Assembly (NCBI GenBank): GCA_029261395.1
Contig: JAJDBJ010000055.1
Span: 1-47,184, forward strand
DNA length: 47,184 nt
From: Nitrospinaceae bacterium
Lineage (GTDB): Bacteria; Nitrospinota; Nitrospinia; Nitrospinales; Nitrospinaceae
Reading direction: 5' to 3'
The position numbers and the translations under genes were made by a program. Shown in pieces: positions 17,070 through 24,631 of this stretch (positions are counted from its first letter, which is position 1; each line of letters starts with the position of its first letter). The notes under the pieces are model-generated. The model saw nothing but the letters and a program-made list of their open reading frames with translations, was not told the DNA's origin and ran no database searches.

Positions 17070-18164
17070 TTACGCAGCCTCCTCTTTATTTGTCGGAAAT
17101 TTTTCATACCAGCCGCGTGTGCTGTTGACCAGCCGTACCACGGATAACATCACGGGCACCTCCACCAGCACGCCAACCACCGTGGCCAATGCGGCCCCGG
17201 ACTCAAACCCAAAAAGGCTGATGGCCGTGGCGACCGCCAGTTCGAAAAAGTTGCTGGCTCCGATGAGAGCTGAAGGACCGGCTACACAGTGAGCCACCCC
17301 CAATTGCCGGTTTAATAAATATGCCAAACCGGAATTGAAGTAAACCTGGATCAGAATTGGTATTGAAAGGAGCACGATCACCATCGGCTGGTTGATTATT
17401 TGTTCTCCCTGGAAACCAAATAATAAAACCAGGGTAACAAGAAGCGCCAAAAGTGAAAGCGGATGGAGAGTATTAATAATCTTTTCCAGGGCCTCTTCAC
17501 CCTTTTCCTTCACCACCCAGTTTCGAAACAGCTGGGCCACAATAACCGGCACGACAATATAAAGGGCGACCGACAGGAACAGCGTTTCCCAAGGAACTAT
17601 AATTGAGGACAGGCCCAACAACAATCCAACAATGGGTGCAAACGCGAAAATCATGATGACGTCATTCAACGCAACCTGGCTCAAGGTGAAGTTGGGCTCC
17701 CCCTGGGTAAGATTGCTCCAGACAAAGACCATGGCTGTGCAGGGAGCCGCCGCCAATATAATGAGACCGGCGATATAGGAGTCGATTTGATCCGCAGGCA
17801 GGTAGTCGGCAAACAGATTGGAGATGAACACCCAGCCCAACAGGGCCATGGAAAATGGTTTGACCGCCCAGTTGATAAAAACCGTGACGCCGATACCCTT
17901 CCAGTGGGAACGAACCTCGTGCAAAGCACTGAAATTTACTTTCAGGAGCATGGGGATGATCATGATCCAGATCAATACCGCCACCGGGATGTTAACGCGG
18001 AAAATTTCAGCGTTACCTATTGTCTGAAACATACCCGGAAAAAAATGCCCCCAGACGATACCAACCAAAATGCATAGAAATACCCAAAGGGTTAAGTAAC
18101 GCTCAAAAACTCCAAGGGTGGTGGCTTGGGTCGGTTTCGAAGTGATTGCGGACTGACTACTCAT
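17070..18164 (-). CDS. acr3: ACR3-type arsenite efflux transporter
   Basis: Inner-membrane permease of the BART superfamily that exports arsenite using the proton gradient. About ten hydrophobic segments are visible. The signature cysteine segment AAPCTAMVFVWSNL in the middle of the protein marks the ACR3 family, as does VALNDVIMIFAFAPIVG. I chose ATG 18164 (MSSQSAITSK). A TTG at 18197 would add 11 residues. It is the second gene after arsR (137 bases), same strand, so arsenite should induce it through ArsR. No arsC reductase is next to it, so arsenate reduction would have to be encoded elsewhere. Confidence 0.93.
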   Translation of the reverse strand: MSSQSAITSKPTQATTLGVFERYLTLWVFLCILVGIVWGHFFPGMFQTIGNAEIFRVNIPVAVLIWIMIIPMLLKVNFSALHEVRSHWKGIGVTVFINWAVKPFSMALLGWVFISNLFADYLPADQIDSYIAGLIILAAAPCTAMVFVWSNLTQGEPNFTLSQVALNDVIMIFAFAPIVGLLLGLSSIIVPWETLFLSVALYIVVPVIVAQLFRNWVVKEKGEEALEKIINTLHPLSLLALLVTLVLLFGFQGEQIINQPMVIVLLSIPILIQVYFNSGLAYLLNRQLGVAHCVAGPSALIGASNFFELAVATAISLFGFESGAALATVVGVLVEVPVMLSVVRLVNSTRGWYEKFPTNKEEAA

Positions 18165-18300
18165 TTTTTTGCCATAGTGTTTTATTCGATTTCCCAAAGA
18201 CTCTCTTAAAAGATTGCAACGCTCTCCGCGTTAAATTGCCAGCGCAAAGAAAAAGAGCGTTTCAAGTTTTCTGGAACAAGTCAGTCTCTATTCCTCTGGT

Positions 18301-18630
18301 CTAGTCATCCCTTTCACAAGGACTCGAGGTCACACAACCCTCCGGTTCCCCCTGACAACAGTTCTCTGTGAGGTAGGCCATGAGCGTATTCATTCCTTCA
18401 TAATTGGCGGAATAAAATAAAGTTCTTCCTTCCCGCCGGCAATGAATCAGCCCCGCATGCTTCAATTGATTGAGATGAAAGGACAGAGTGGATAGGGGAA
18501 TATCTATTCGCTCTCCAATTTTCCCGGCGGGGATTCCGGTTTTTCCCACCTGTACCAGAAATCTGAAAACCTCCAGGCGGTGTTCCTGAGCTAGAGCTGA
18601 TAACGCTGTGACTGCATTCAATATTTTCAT
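18301..18630 (-). CDS. arsR: ArsR-family arsenite-responsive repressor
   Basis: Winged-helix repressor of 109 residues. The recognition-helix region is IPLSTLSFHLNQLKHAGL and the wing is RREGRTLFYSAN. It lacks the ELCVCDL metal box of plasmid ArsR. Instead Cys91, Cys92, Cys99 and Cys105 cluster at the C-terminus (ENCCQGEPEGC), like the C-terminal CC-x5-C site known from Acidithiobacillus ferrooxidans ArsR. The ATG at 18630 has no ribosome site and lies inside a long palindrome. A TTG at 18666 would extend it by 12 residues but would place the promoter -35 inside the gene. It heads the arsR-acr3 unit. Confidence 0.9.
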   Translation of the reverse strand: MKILNAVTALSALAQEHRLEVFRFLVQVGKTGIPAGKIGERIDIPLSTLSFHLNQLKHAGLIHCRREGRTLFYSANYEGMNTLMAYLTENCCQGEPEGCVTSSPCERDD

Positions 18631-18652
18631 ATTTCTAGAAATATCAAAATAT
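18621..18652 (-). promoter_or_regulatory. Candidate ArsR operator, 32-bp near-perfect palindrome
   Basis: The central 16 bases (18629-18644) read ATATTTCTAGAAATAT, a perfect palindrome. Extended to 18621-18652 the two 16-base arms differ at a single pair. It covers the arsR start codon and the probable -10 element. Long AT-rich dyads at the promoter are what dimeric ArsR repressors bind, so autoregulation is likely. Confidence 0.65.
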
Positions 18653-18666
18653 AGCCGAAAGGTCAA
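18638..18666 (-). promoter_or_regulatory. Candidate arsR promoter
   Basis: On the minus strand TTGACC (18661-18666) and TATTTC (18638-18643) are 17 bases apart. Transcription would begin close to the ATG at 18630, leaving almost no leader. The -10 lies inside the palindrome. Confidence 0.4.
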
Positions 18667-18716
18667 ATTAAAAGCGAAGAAAATAAGAGGAGGTCAATGA
18701 GGTAAAACGGAGTTAT

Positions 18717-19496
18717 TTAAAACTCGCGGGAAGATGAGGCTTTGACGAGGGAGTCGGCATTGACCCACTGCAGTCCCTCGTCTGGAACCAGAGAGTCTCC
18801 CTTGGCATTGCGGAAGGGTCGCCATTCGTGGTTGGTGTAGATTTCGTTCGGCCGGAAGTTTGCCTTGTAGTTGAGTGACTTGTTCTTCGCAATAAAATAT
18901 CCCATATAAAAATACGGGATGCCTCGGCTCTGGCAAAACTGGATCTGCTTGAGGATGCTGAACGTGCCCAGGCTCAACTGGGAATGCTTCGTCGAGTAAA
19001 AGGTGTAAATGGCGGAAAAGGTTTTACGCGTGACGTCAGCCAGTGCCACACCGATCAATTCCCCATCCAGGAAATATTCAAACTCCATCCCGAACGGAGT
19101 CTTCGCATAGAAAGACAAGCGAAAATTCTCCTCGTCCTCAACATCATCCTGTAAAGACACAAACCGCTTTTTATGATCCAGGTACAGCTTGAATTTTTCC
19201 TCTGAATATTGAGGACGTCCCAGGCGAATCTCTACCTGTGAACTGGTTTGAAGAGAGCGCTTCTGACTGCGGGTCATGTAATAGTCAGCGGTGCGTAGCC
19301 GGATGGGTACGCAGTCGTGGCAGTTGTGGCACCGGGGGCGAAAATAATACTCCCCGAAATGCCGCATACCGTGGGCGAGCAGGTACTCAAACTCCACCTC
19401 GGAAATATCCTCCAAAAGATACTCTTCGAACAGAGATTTGCGGTCCTTGAAGTACCCGCACTGAAATGGTTTGGAATCAATAAAATGAGCCAGCAT
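18717..19496 (-). CDS. bpt: Aspartate/glutamate leucyltransferase (N-end rule)
   Basis: The 259-residue protein has both halves of the ATE/Bpt family: an N-terminal cysteine-rich domain (QCGYFKDR, then RPRCHNCHDCVPIRL) and a C-terminal transferase domain (DGELIGVALADV, YTFYSTKH, GIPYFYMGYFI). Bpt enzymes transfer leucine from Leu-tRNA to N-terminal Asp or Glu, marking proteins for ClpAP. The length agrees with bacterial Bpt (about 240-260), and the bacterial family mostly uses leucine, so I prefer Bpt to Ate. No clpS or aat gene is nearby. It is transcribed away from the glycosyltransferase gene. Confidence 0.93.
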   Translation of the reverse strand: MLAHFIDSKPFQCGYFKDRKSLFEEYLLEDISEVEFEYLLAHGMRHFGEYYFRPRCHNCHDCVPIRLRTADYYMTRSQKRSLQTSSQVEIRLGRPQYSEEKFKLYLDHKKRFVSLQDDVEDEENFRLSFYAKTPFGMEFEYFLDGELIGVALADVTRKTFSAIYTFYSTKHSQLSLGTFSILKQIQFCQSRGIPYFYMGYFIAKNKSLNYKANFRPNEIYTNHEWRPFRNAKGDSLVPDEGLQWVNADSLVKASSSREF

Positions 19497-19727
19497 ATCT
19501 AAGTCACCAAAATAATTGACTAATTTTATAACATTTTCCCGACGAAATACAGAACCGGAAAACCTTTACAGAAAAAATGTTACTCAACCTCTACCCGCCC
19601 AGACGAAAAACCGACTTCGGGAAAACTGCCTTACGGCCCTATATCATTGTATCAAAAGGATTTTTATGATTTACTGGCAACGCATAGACGAACCTCACAA
19701 ATAGTGCGGGGATCCCCTCATCCAGAA

Positions 19728-20435
19728 ATGACAAACTCGGAACAGATAAAAATACCCTTGAAAGTATCGGTCATCATTCCCACTTTTAATGAATCGACCG
19801 CGCTTTGCGAAACCCTGACCCGGTTAAAACAACAGCAACCGTTTGAAATTATTATTGGCGACGGTGGGAGCGTGGATGACACGGTTGATATTGCCCGCCA
19901 GTGCGAGGTCACGGTCGTCCAGAGTCCCTGCGGCCGTGCGGCTCAAATGAACGCCGCCGCCGGAGAAGCTAAAGGAGACTTGCTTCTGTTCCTGCATGCC
20001 GACAGCCATGTGGACCTCCGGGGCTATCGGAAAATGATTGAAATCATGGCCGACGGTCCGTATCTCGGCGGGGCGTTCAGTCTCCAGATCGATTCACCCC
20101 TGCCCGCTCTCAAAAGGATTTCCCGCTGGGCCAATTGGCGATCCCGTTACCTCAATCTGGTATACGGCGATCAGGCCATTTTTGTGCAAAGGGAAGTGTT
20201 CCATGAACTCAAGGGATTCCCCCTCCTCCCGATCTGCGAGGACCTCGATTTTTTCCGCCGATTGAGCAAAGAGGGCCCGGTGGTTCTACTCAAGGAAAAA
20301 GCCTTCACCTCCCCCCGCCGCTGGTTGGCCGAAGGGATCGGATTCACCACCCTCAGAAATATTGCCATCGCCTCACTTTTTCTGATAGGCTTCTCACCCG
20401 CCACCCTAAGTCGATGGTACCCACCCAAACGGTGA
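19728..20435 (+). CDS. Family 2 glycosyltransferase, TIGR04283 type
   Basis: The 235-residue protein begins with the GT-A fold strand VSVIIPTFNES, then IIGDGGSVDDT, and the nucleotide-sugar motif LLLFLHADSHV. It ends in a hydrophobic tail (IAIASLFLIGFSPATLSRWY). The GDGGSxDxT and ADS features fit the TIGR04283 'rSAM/selenodomain-associated' transferases. I chose ATG 19728, because the frame extension to 19647 adds residues without likeness. The next gene follows after 74 bases, so it may be the first of the redox/membrane cluster, though a functional link is not obvious. Confidence 0.85.
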   Translation: MTNSEQIKIPLKVSVIIPTFNESTALCETLTRLKQQQPFEIIIGDGGSVDDTVDIARQCEVTVVQSPCGRAAQMNAAAGEAKGDLLLFLHADSHVDLRGYRKMIEIMADGPYLGGAFSLQIDSPLPALKRISRWANWRSRYLNLVYGDQAIFVQREVFHELKGFPLLPICEDLDFFRRLSKEGPVVLLKEKAFTSPRRWLAEGIGFTTLRNIAIASLFLIGFSPATLSRWYPPKR

Positions 20436-20509
20436 CTCAAAGCAGGCCTTGCATGCTCACCGTGGCAACAGATATAATGACTTCGATAACCTGAACCAGC
20501 GAGATTGCA

Positions 20510-20992
20510 ATGGGCAAACGAAAATCCAACAAAAAAAAGAACTCCAGCGGAACCTCATCCGCACACCCGTCAAAATGGACCGCTACGGCGTTTATCGTCG
20601 TTATTTTAATGGTGCTGGGCGGAGTGTACGTTTACACCAAACCCGCAGGACGCGCCACAGCCTCCAATCCCGCTCCGGCAACGGGCCAACTGGTCGAAAA
20701 CAAGCCGGTACTGAGTCACGCTCTGTTTTCAGGCAAAACCGCACTGGCTTATAAGTATGCGGCTGAAATCCCCAAAGTCATCGACAGCCAGTTTTGTTAC
20801 TGCTACTGTAAAAAAGATCACGGGCACAAAAGCCTGTTGACCTGTTTCACTAGCACACACGGATCCAAATGCGACGTCTGTATAAATGAAGTCATCTACG
20901 CCTACGAGTTGTATCAGGAAGGCAAAAGCCTCGATGAAATTGTAGTTGCCGTAGATAGGAAATTCTATCGACCCTATAAAAGACACCTGTAA
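20510..20992 (+). CDS. CYCXC-motif membrane-anchored protein
   Basis: The 160-residue protein has a lysine/serine-rich N-terminus, one membrane span (about residues 25-43) and an extracytoplasmic domain bearing FCYCYCKKDHGHKSLL, with further cysteines in LLTCF and SKCDVC. The cysteine spacing and DHGH-SLL run match the PCYCGC/CYCXC family, thought to be a redox or metal-binding module; its role is not established. Here the family's usual Pro-Cys is Phe-Cys. It sits eight bases before a TlpA-like thioredoxin, which could reduce its cysteines (inference). Confidence 0.75.
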   Translation: MGKRKSNKKKNSSGTSSAHPSKWTATAFIVVILMVLGGVYVYTKPAGRATASNPAPATGQLVENKPVLSHALFSGKTALAYKYAAEIPKVIDSQFCYCYCKKDHGHKSLLTCFTSTHGSKCDVCINEVIYAYELYQEGKSLDEIVVAVDRKFYRPYKRHL

Positions 20993-21000
20993 TCATTCCC

Positions 21001-21564
21001 ATGGAACAAACACTACAAAGAAAGCCCGCCCACATATTCATCCCGTACGCGATTCTGTTCACCGTGCTGTTCGCTGCTTTAATCGCGTCGGTCAACAAAG
21101 TGGAATTGAAACCGTTTGAAACGGAGTATCCGCAGGAGAGTTTCATCGCTCCCGGCTTTAAACTACCGTCTCTTTCCGGCGGCAACATCGACCTCAAGGA
21201 CTATCGCGGCAAAGTGGTGTTCATCAATTTCTGGGCCACCTGGTGCGCCACCTGCAAGGTGGAAATGCCCTCCATGCAAAAAGTGTATGACCAGTTTAAA
21301 GACAGGGGCTTTGAGATGCTGACCATCAGCGTCGACAAGGATCAGAGCCTGATCCAACCTTTCATGGAAGAGTACAAACTCACCTTTCCGGTTTTGCTGG
21401 ACCCGGAAAGCGATGTGGCCAAAAAAAATTACAAGACCACCGGCGTACCGGAAACCTTTATCATCAACAAACATGGGATCATCGTGCACAAGGCCATCGG
21501 TCCCCGCGATTGGGCGACGGATGACGCCATGGCGGCCTTCGCGCAACTGGTGGAGCAATCCTGA
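21001..21564 (+). CDS. TlpA/ResA-like membrane-anchored thioredoxin
   Basis: The 187-residue protein has an N-terminal membrane anchor (about residues 13-30) and an extracytoplasmic thioredoxin fold. The active site is WCATC in VFINFWATWCATCKVEMPS, with the cis-proline TGVPETFI. Proteins of this group reduce disulfides outside the cytoplasm, often on apocytochrome c or on copper-site proteins. It is sandwiched between the CYCXC gene (8 bases) and a small membrane gene (1 base), ahead of cytochrome b, which suggests the cluster handles redox assembly. Confidence 0.92.
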   Translation: MEQTLQRKPAHIFIPYAILFTVLFAALIASVNKVELKPFETEYPQESFIAPGFKLPSLSGGNIDLKDYRGKVVFINFWATWCATCKVEMPSMQKVYDQFKDRGFEMLTISVDKDQSLIQPFMEEYKLTFPVLLDPESDVAKKNYKTTGVPETFIINKHGIIVHKAIGPRDWATDDAMAAFAQLVEQS

Positions 21565-21565
21565 C

Positions 21566-21991
21566 ATGAAAATTTTCAGCTCCTTAATTCTCATCTCATT
21601 TTTAGCGACCGCCGGCCCCACTCTACTGTGGGCGCATGGCGGGAGTCACGACGCGGAACCGAAAAAAGAAGAGACCACACTGCCGAAACTTCCTGAGGCA
21701 ACCCTCGACATGAAAGCCACTGAATCGGGAGCCAACGAATACGGCGTGAGCGATTCCATGGACGCGTTCGAAATGGAAGAAGTGGGGGGTGGCGGTCCCT
21801 TGTGGGGTGAAGAGCAACAACAAAAGATGCCCGAGCACGAAGGCCACGACATGTCGCAGGTGAAACATGTGGAGCCCGCTGAACACGAATGGATTTCCAC
21901 CTCACAAAAAGGCTACGGATGGGCGGCGGCAGTGACCCTATTTTCAGGTGCACTGTTCGGGTTTTTGACTCTCAGACGCCCGTGTGAATAA
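21566..21991 (+). CDS. Secreted His/acid-rich protein with C-terminal membrane span
   Basis: The 141-residue protein starts with a signal peptide ([17 protein letters not shown], cleavage near LLWAHG). The mature part is rich in His, Glu and Met, including [12 protein letters not shown] and [13 protein letters not shown], and ends with a hydrophobic segment, [17 protein letters not shown]. The chosen ATG lies one base after the tlpA-like stop. The His/Met content could bind a metal such as copper (inference). No family recognised. It is probably co-translated with its neighbours. Confidence 0.65.
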   Translation: MKIFSSLILISFLATAGPTLLWAHGGSHDAEPKKEETTLPKLPEATLDMKATESGANEYGVSDSMDAFEMEEVGGGGPLWGEEQQQKMPEHEGHDMSQVKHVEPAEHEWISTSQKGYGWAAAVTLFSGALFGFLTLRRPCE

Positions 21992-22023
21992 TCTCCGGTC
22001 CTGACCGGACAACCAAGGCATTT

Positions 22024-23037
22024 ATGGCCAACGGACTCCTCCAGACCATCAAGGAACGCCTCGGACTCGAAGTACTCGAATACGAAGTTCCGGAACACTC
22101 CAACTCATTCAAATACTCGCTCGGTGGCATGACGCTCAGCGCGTTTACGCTTCTCGTCGTAAGCGGGGCACTCCTCGCCCAGTTTTACGTGCCCGATCCC
22201 GACCGCGCCAACCCCAGCATCCATTACCTGGTCGACCAGGTATGGCTCGGCTGGTTCCTGCGCGGTGTTCATTTCTGGTCGGGCGACGTGCTGACCATCA
22301 CCCTGCTCCTGCACATGATCCGGGTGGTGTTCACTGGATCGTACAAGGCGCCGCGCGAGGTCAACTGGTACGTCGGTGTCGGATTGCTGTTGATGATAGT
22401 CGGCCTGCTGTTCACCGGCACGGTACTGAAGTGGGATCAGGAAGCGTACGAAGCATTGGCGCATTTTCTGTGGGTCGCGGAACTCATGGGCATTCTCGGC
22501 GTGCCGCTCACCGAACAGTTTGCGCAGGGCGTGCCGTTGTTGAGCCGCATCTACATGTGGCACATCTCCCTGCTACCCCTGCTCACCATTCCGTTAATCG
22601 GACTGCACCTGTTTTATATCAAGTATCATAAATTGTCCCCGCTCCCGGAACAGCCGGAAAGTGGGAGGAAGATTCCTTTCAGTCGTCACCTGGTGTATCT
22701 GAACCGCGCCGCGTCCGGTGTGTTTCTTTTGATCTTCGTGCTGGCGTTGACCATCGCCCCGCCGCTGGGAGATCCGCCGGTCGTGGGAATGGAAGTCACC
22801 AAACCACCGTGGCAATTTGTCTGGTTGTACGCTCTGGAAAATTTATGGGTACCGTTTATAGTGATTGCCCCGCTACTGTGCATCCTGTTTCTGCTGGCGG
22901 TGCCGATCATCGACCGTGGACCGGAAACGCATTGGAGAAAACGTCCCATCGCCACCGCAGTGCTGGTGTTCTGTATCGTGCTGGCCATCGCGCTCATCCT
23001 GTGGGGCAAGTTCACCACCATGACGCACAGTATGTAG
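22024..23037 (+). CDS. Cytochrome b/b6-type haem-bearing membrane protein
   Basis: The 337-residue protein has two haem-binding histidine pairs: GVHFW to LLLHMIR, with 13 residues between, and YMWHIS to GLHLF, with 14 between. The 13/14 spacing is the b6 type, not the mitochondrial 13/13 type. A subunit-IV-like part with about three further spans follows. Where the quinol-site PEWY motif is expected the sequence reads PPWQ ([11 protein letters not shown]). No Rieske or cytochrome c1 gene is in the window. It could be part of an alternative quinol-oxidising or quinone-reducing complex with subunits elsewhere. It follows the small His-rich gene by 32 bases. Confidence 0.88.
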   Translation: MANGLLQTIKERLGLEVLEYEVPEHSNSFKYSLGGMTLSAFTLLVVSGALLAQFYVPDPDRANPSIHYLVDQVWLGWFLRGVHFWSGDVLTITLLLHMIRVVFTGSYKAPREVNWYVGVGLLLMIVGLLFTGTVLKWDQEAYEALAHFLWVAELMGILGVPLTEQFAQGVPLLSRIYMWHISLLPLLTIPLIGLHLFYIKYHKLSPLPEQPESGRKIPFSRHLVYLNRAASGVFLLIFVLALTIAPPLGDPPVVGMEVTKPPWQFVWLYALENLWVPFIVIAPLLCILFLLAVPIIDRGPETHWRKRPIATAVLVFCIVLAIALILWGKFTTMTHSM

Positions 23038-23044
23038 GGATGTC

Positions 23045-23296
23045 ATGATCACCATTGAGGTCATGACGAAAAAAGATTGTTGCTTATGTGACGACGCTAA
23101 AGAAATCATCGAACAAGTCATCGCTGAGATGCCAGCGGAACTAAAGATGACCGATATCGAATCCGATCCCGGACTGTTTGAACGCTATCAAGACAAAATC
23201 CCCGTCGTCCTCATCAACGGCGAGGAAAGCTTTGTATACAAAGTCCACCCCATCACCCTGCGCAAGAAGTTGGAGAAGTTATTGAATAGCAATTAG
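23045..23296 (+). CDS. Glutaredoxin-like protein (DUF836 type)
   Basis: The 83-residue thioredoxin-fold protein begins with strand ITIEVMTKKDCCLC. The CCLC active-site motif provides the C-x2-C pair, and KIPVVLING supplies the cis-proline. These small proteins reduce disulfides using glutathione or thioredoxin, and DUF836 members are poorly characterised. It begins seven bases after the cytochrome b stop and probably closes this gene cluster. Confidence 0.82.
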   Translation: MITIEVMTKKDCCLCDDAKEIIEQVIAEMPAELKMTDIESDPGLFERYQDKIPVVLINGEESFVYKVHPITLRKKLEKLLNSN

Positions 23297-23320
23297 TCGC
23301 TTGATAAAAATATTTTTAAT

Positions 23321-23387
23321 GTCATGCTGAGCCTGTCGAAGTACGACATTAAAAATTCGCGTCACCCTTCGACAAACTCAGGGTGAC
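23321..23387. repeat. Imperfect inverted repeat, dispersed type
   Basis: Arms of 21 bases, GTCATGCTGAGCCTGTCGAA (23321) and CTTCGACAAACTCAGGGTGA (23367), match at 17 of 21 positions when folded, around a 25-base loop. The first 15 bases recur exactly at 36380-36394, and related arms are at 748-835. It looks like a REP/MITE-like element between genes, not a terminator, since no T-run follows. Confidence 0.65.
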
Positions 23388-23409
23388 AGGTTTTCATAGA
23401 GAGGTAATA

Positions 23410-23715
23410 ATGGAAGAAAAAAAAGCATTAACCGAGCAGGAGCTTGACCAAAAAATTAAAGAGCTGACACCGGAATGGAAGAAGGACATCAACGAAAAGG
23501 GTGTGCCCTTCATTTACCGCGTGCATCACGCCAAGACGTATTTAGACGGCATAGACTTTGTTCATAAAGTCGCCGAGGCGGCGGAGGCCAGCAACCACCA
23601 TCCCGATATCCTGATCCACTACAAGCGCATCACCGTACGATACTGGACCCACACCGTCTCCGGCGTCACCCTCGCCGACATCCAGATGGCGCAAAAAATA
23701 GACCCCCTGTTCTGA
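23410..23715 (+). CDS. Pterin-4a-carbinolamine dehydratase-like protein
   Basis: The 101-residue protein has the family motif around SNHHPDILIHYKRITVRYW with the paired His-His-Pro, then TVSGVTLADIQMA. Its reaction is dehydration of 4a-hydroxy-tetrahydropterin in tetrahydrobiopterin recycling. Many bacteria carry it without phenylalanine hydroxylase, where its role is uncertain. AGAGGT lies about six bases before ATG 23410, which is preferred over an upstream start that reads through the repeat region. It stands alone between the repeat and the deacylase gene. Confidence 0.93.
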   Translation: MEEKKALTEQELDQKIKELTPEWKKDINEKGVPFIYRVHHAKTYLDGIDFVHKVAEAAEASNHHPDILIHYKRITVRYWTHTVSGVTLADIQMAQKIDPLF

Positions 23716-23891
23716 ACCCACGAGCCTGCCGGTGCAACTTTAATATCTTAGAATTGCGCCCAGTGACTATTTCCTTCCTAGAACAGCCAGCCAGTTCCCC
23801 CTCCGGCAGGAGTCCCGTCGCTCTTTAGGTGCGCCTTTTCCCGTGACGACCTATATTAGGGGTAGATCACTGTCCCGAAAGGAGGGTTATC

Positions 23892-24347
23892 ATGCCAACC
23901 ACTAAACTTAAAAAATTTCTGGATAGCCACCACGTAAAATATGTCACTCTCAGTCACCCACCTGCCTACACCTCTGGAGAAATTGCTGAGCAGGCACACA
24001 TCTCCGGGAACCTGTTGGCGAAAACGGTGATGGTCAAGTTGGACGGCAAACTGGCCATGGCGGTTCTGCCTGCACCCAATAAAGTGGATTTTCAACTTTT
24101 GAAAGAAGCCACGGGGGCCAAGCATGTGGAACTGGCCAAGGAGTATGAGTTCAAGGATAAATTCCCCGACTGCGAGGTTGGTGCCATGCCGCCGTTCGGT
24201 AATCTGTACGACATGGACGTCTACGTGGAGGAGATTTTGAGCTGGGACGACGAAATCGGTTTCAACGCAGGGACACATTCCGAGATCGTTAAACTGGCCT
24301 ACAAGGATTTCGAAACCCTCGTCCACCCGACAGTCGCTCATTTCTGA
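23892..24347 (+). CDS. YbaK/EbsC-family aminoacyl-tRNA deacylase
   Basis: The 151-residue protein has the full YbaK fold: an AKTVMVKLDGKLAMAVLPA core with the expected lysine, then GAMPPFGNLYDMDVYVEE and GTHSEIVKLAYKDFETL. Family members hydrolyse mischarged tRNA, such as Cys-tRNA(Pro) or Ala-tRNA(Pro). Which substrate applies is not evident. A strong ribosome site, AGGAGG at 23880-23885, precedes ATG 23892. A good intrinsic terminator follows, so it is probably a one-gene transcript. Confidence 0.9.
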   Translation: MPTTKLKKFLDSHHVKYVTLSHPPAYTSGEIAEQAHISGNLLAKTVMVKLDGKLAMAVLPAPNKVDFQLLKEATGAKHVELAKEYEFKDKFPDCEVGAMPPFGNLYDMDVYVEEILSWDDEIGFNAGTHSEIVKLAYKDFETLVHPTVAHF

Positions 24348-24353
24348 CGAAGC

Positions 24354-24397
24354 GATACCCCAGTCTTATGAAAATTTGGAGAGTGGGGTATCTTTTT
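24354..24397 (+). terminator. Rho-independent terminator of the YbaK-type gene
   Basis: GATACCCCA (24354-24362) and TGGGGTATC (24384-24392) form a perfect 9-bp stem, followed directly by TTTTT. It starts six bases after the gene's stop. Confidence 0.85.
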
Positions 24398-24631
24398 GTC
24401 CATCTCCGCCTATTTCAAATCCTTTCCTGTCACCCTCACCCGCCGGTTACACTCAAAGCTTTCCATGTAATTATTAACTTATTGATTTTATTGACAAAAA
24501 TATCAATTTTCTACTTGAAATTCTGTCTGATTCCACGAATATAGAAGAGATCAGGGTAATGATTATCAGCCCGTGACAAAGTTTTAATTAGGGATACTTC
24601 TCGAATGGAAATTCCCGTAAGGGGTAAGTGT

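Noticed and set aside
19516-19704. 62-codon frame between bpt and the glycosyltransferase
   Set aside because: It lies in an AT-rich divergent promoter gap, has no ribosome site or recognisable motif, and overlaps the region just before the glycosyltransferase start.
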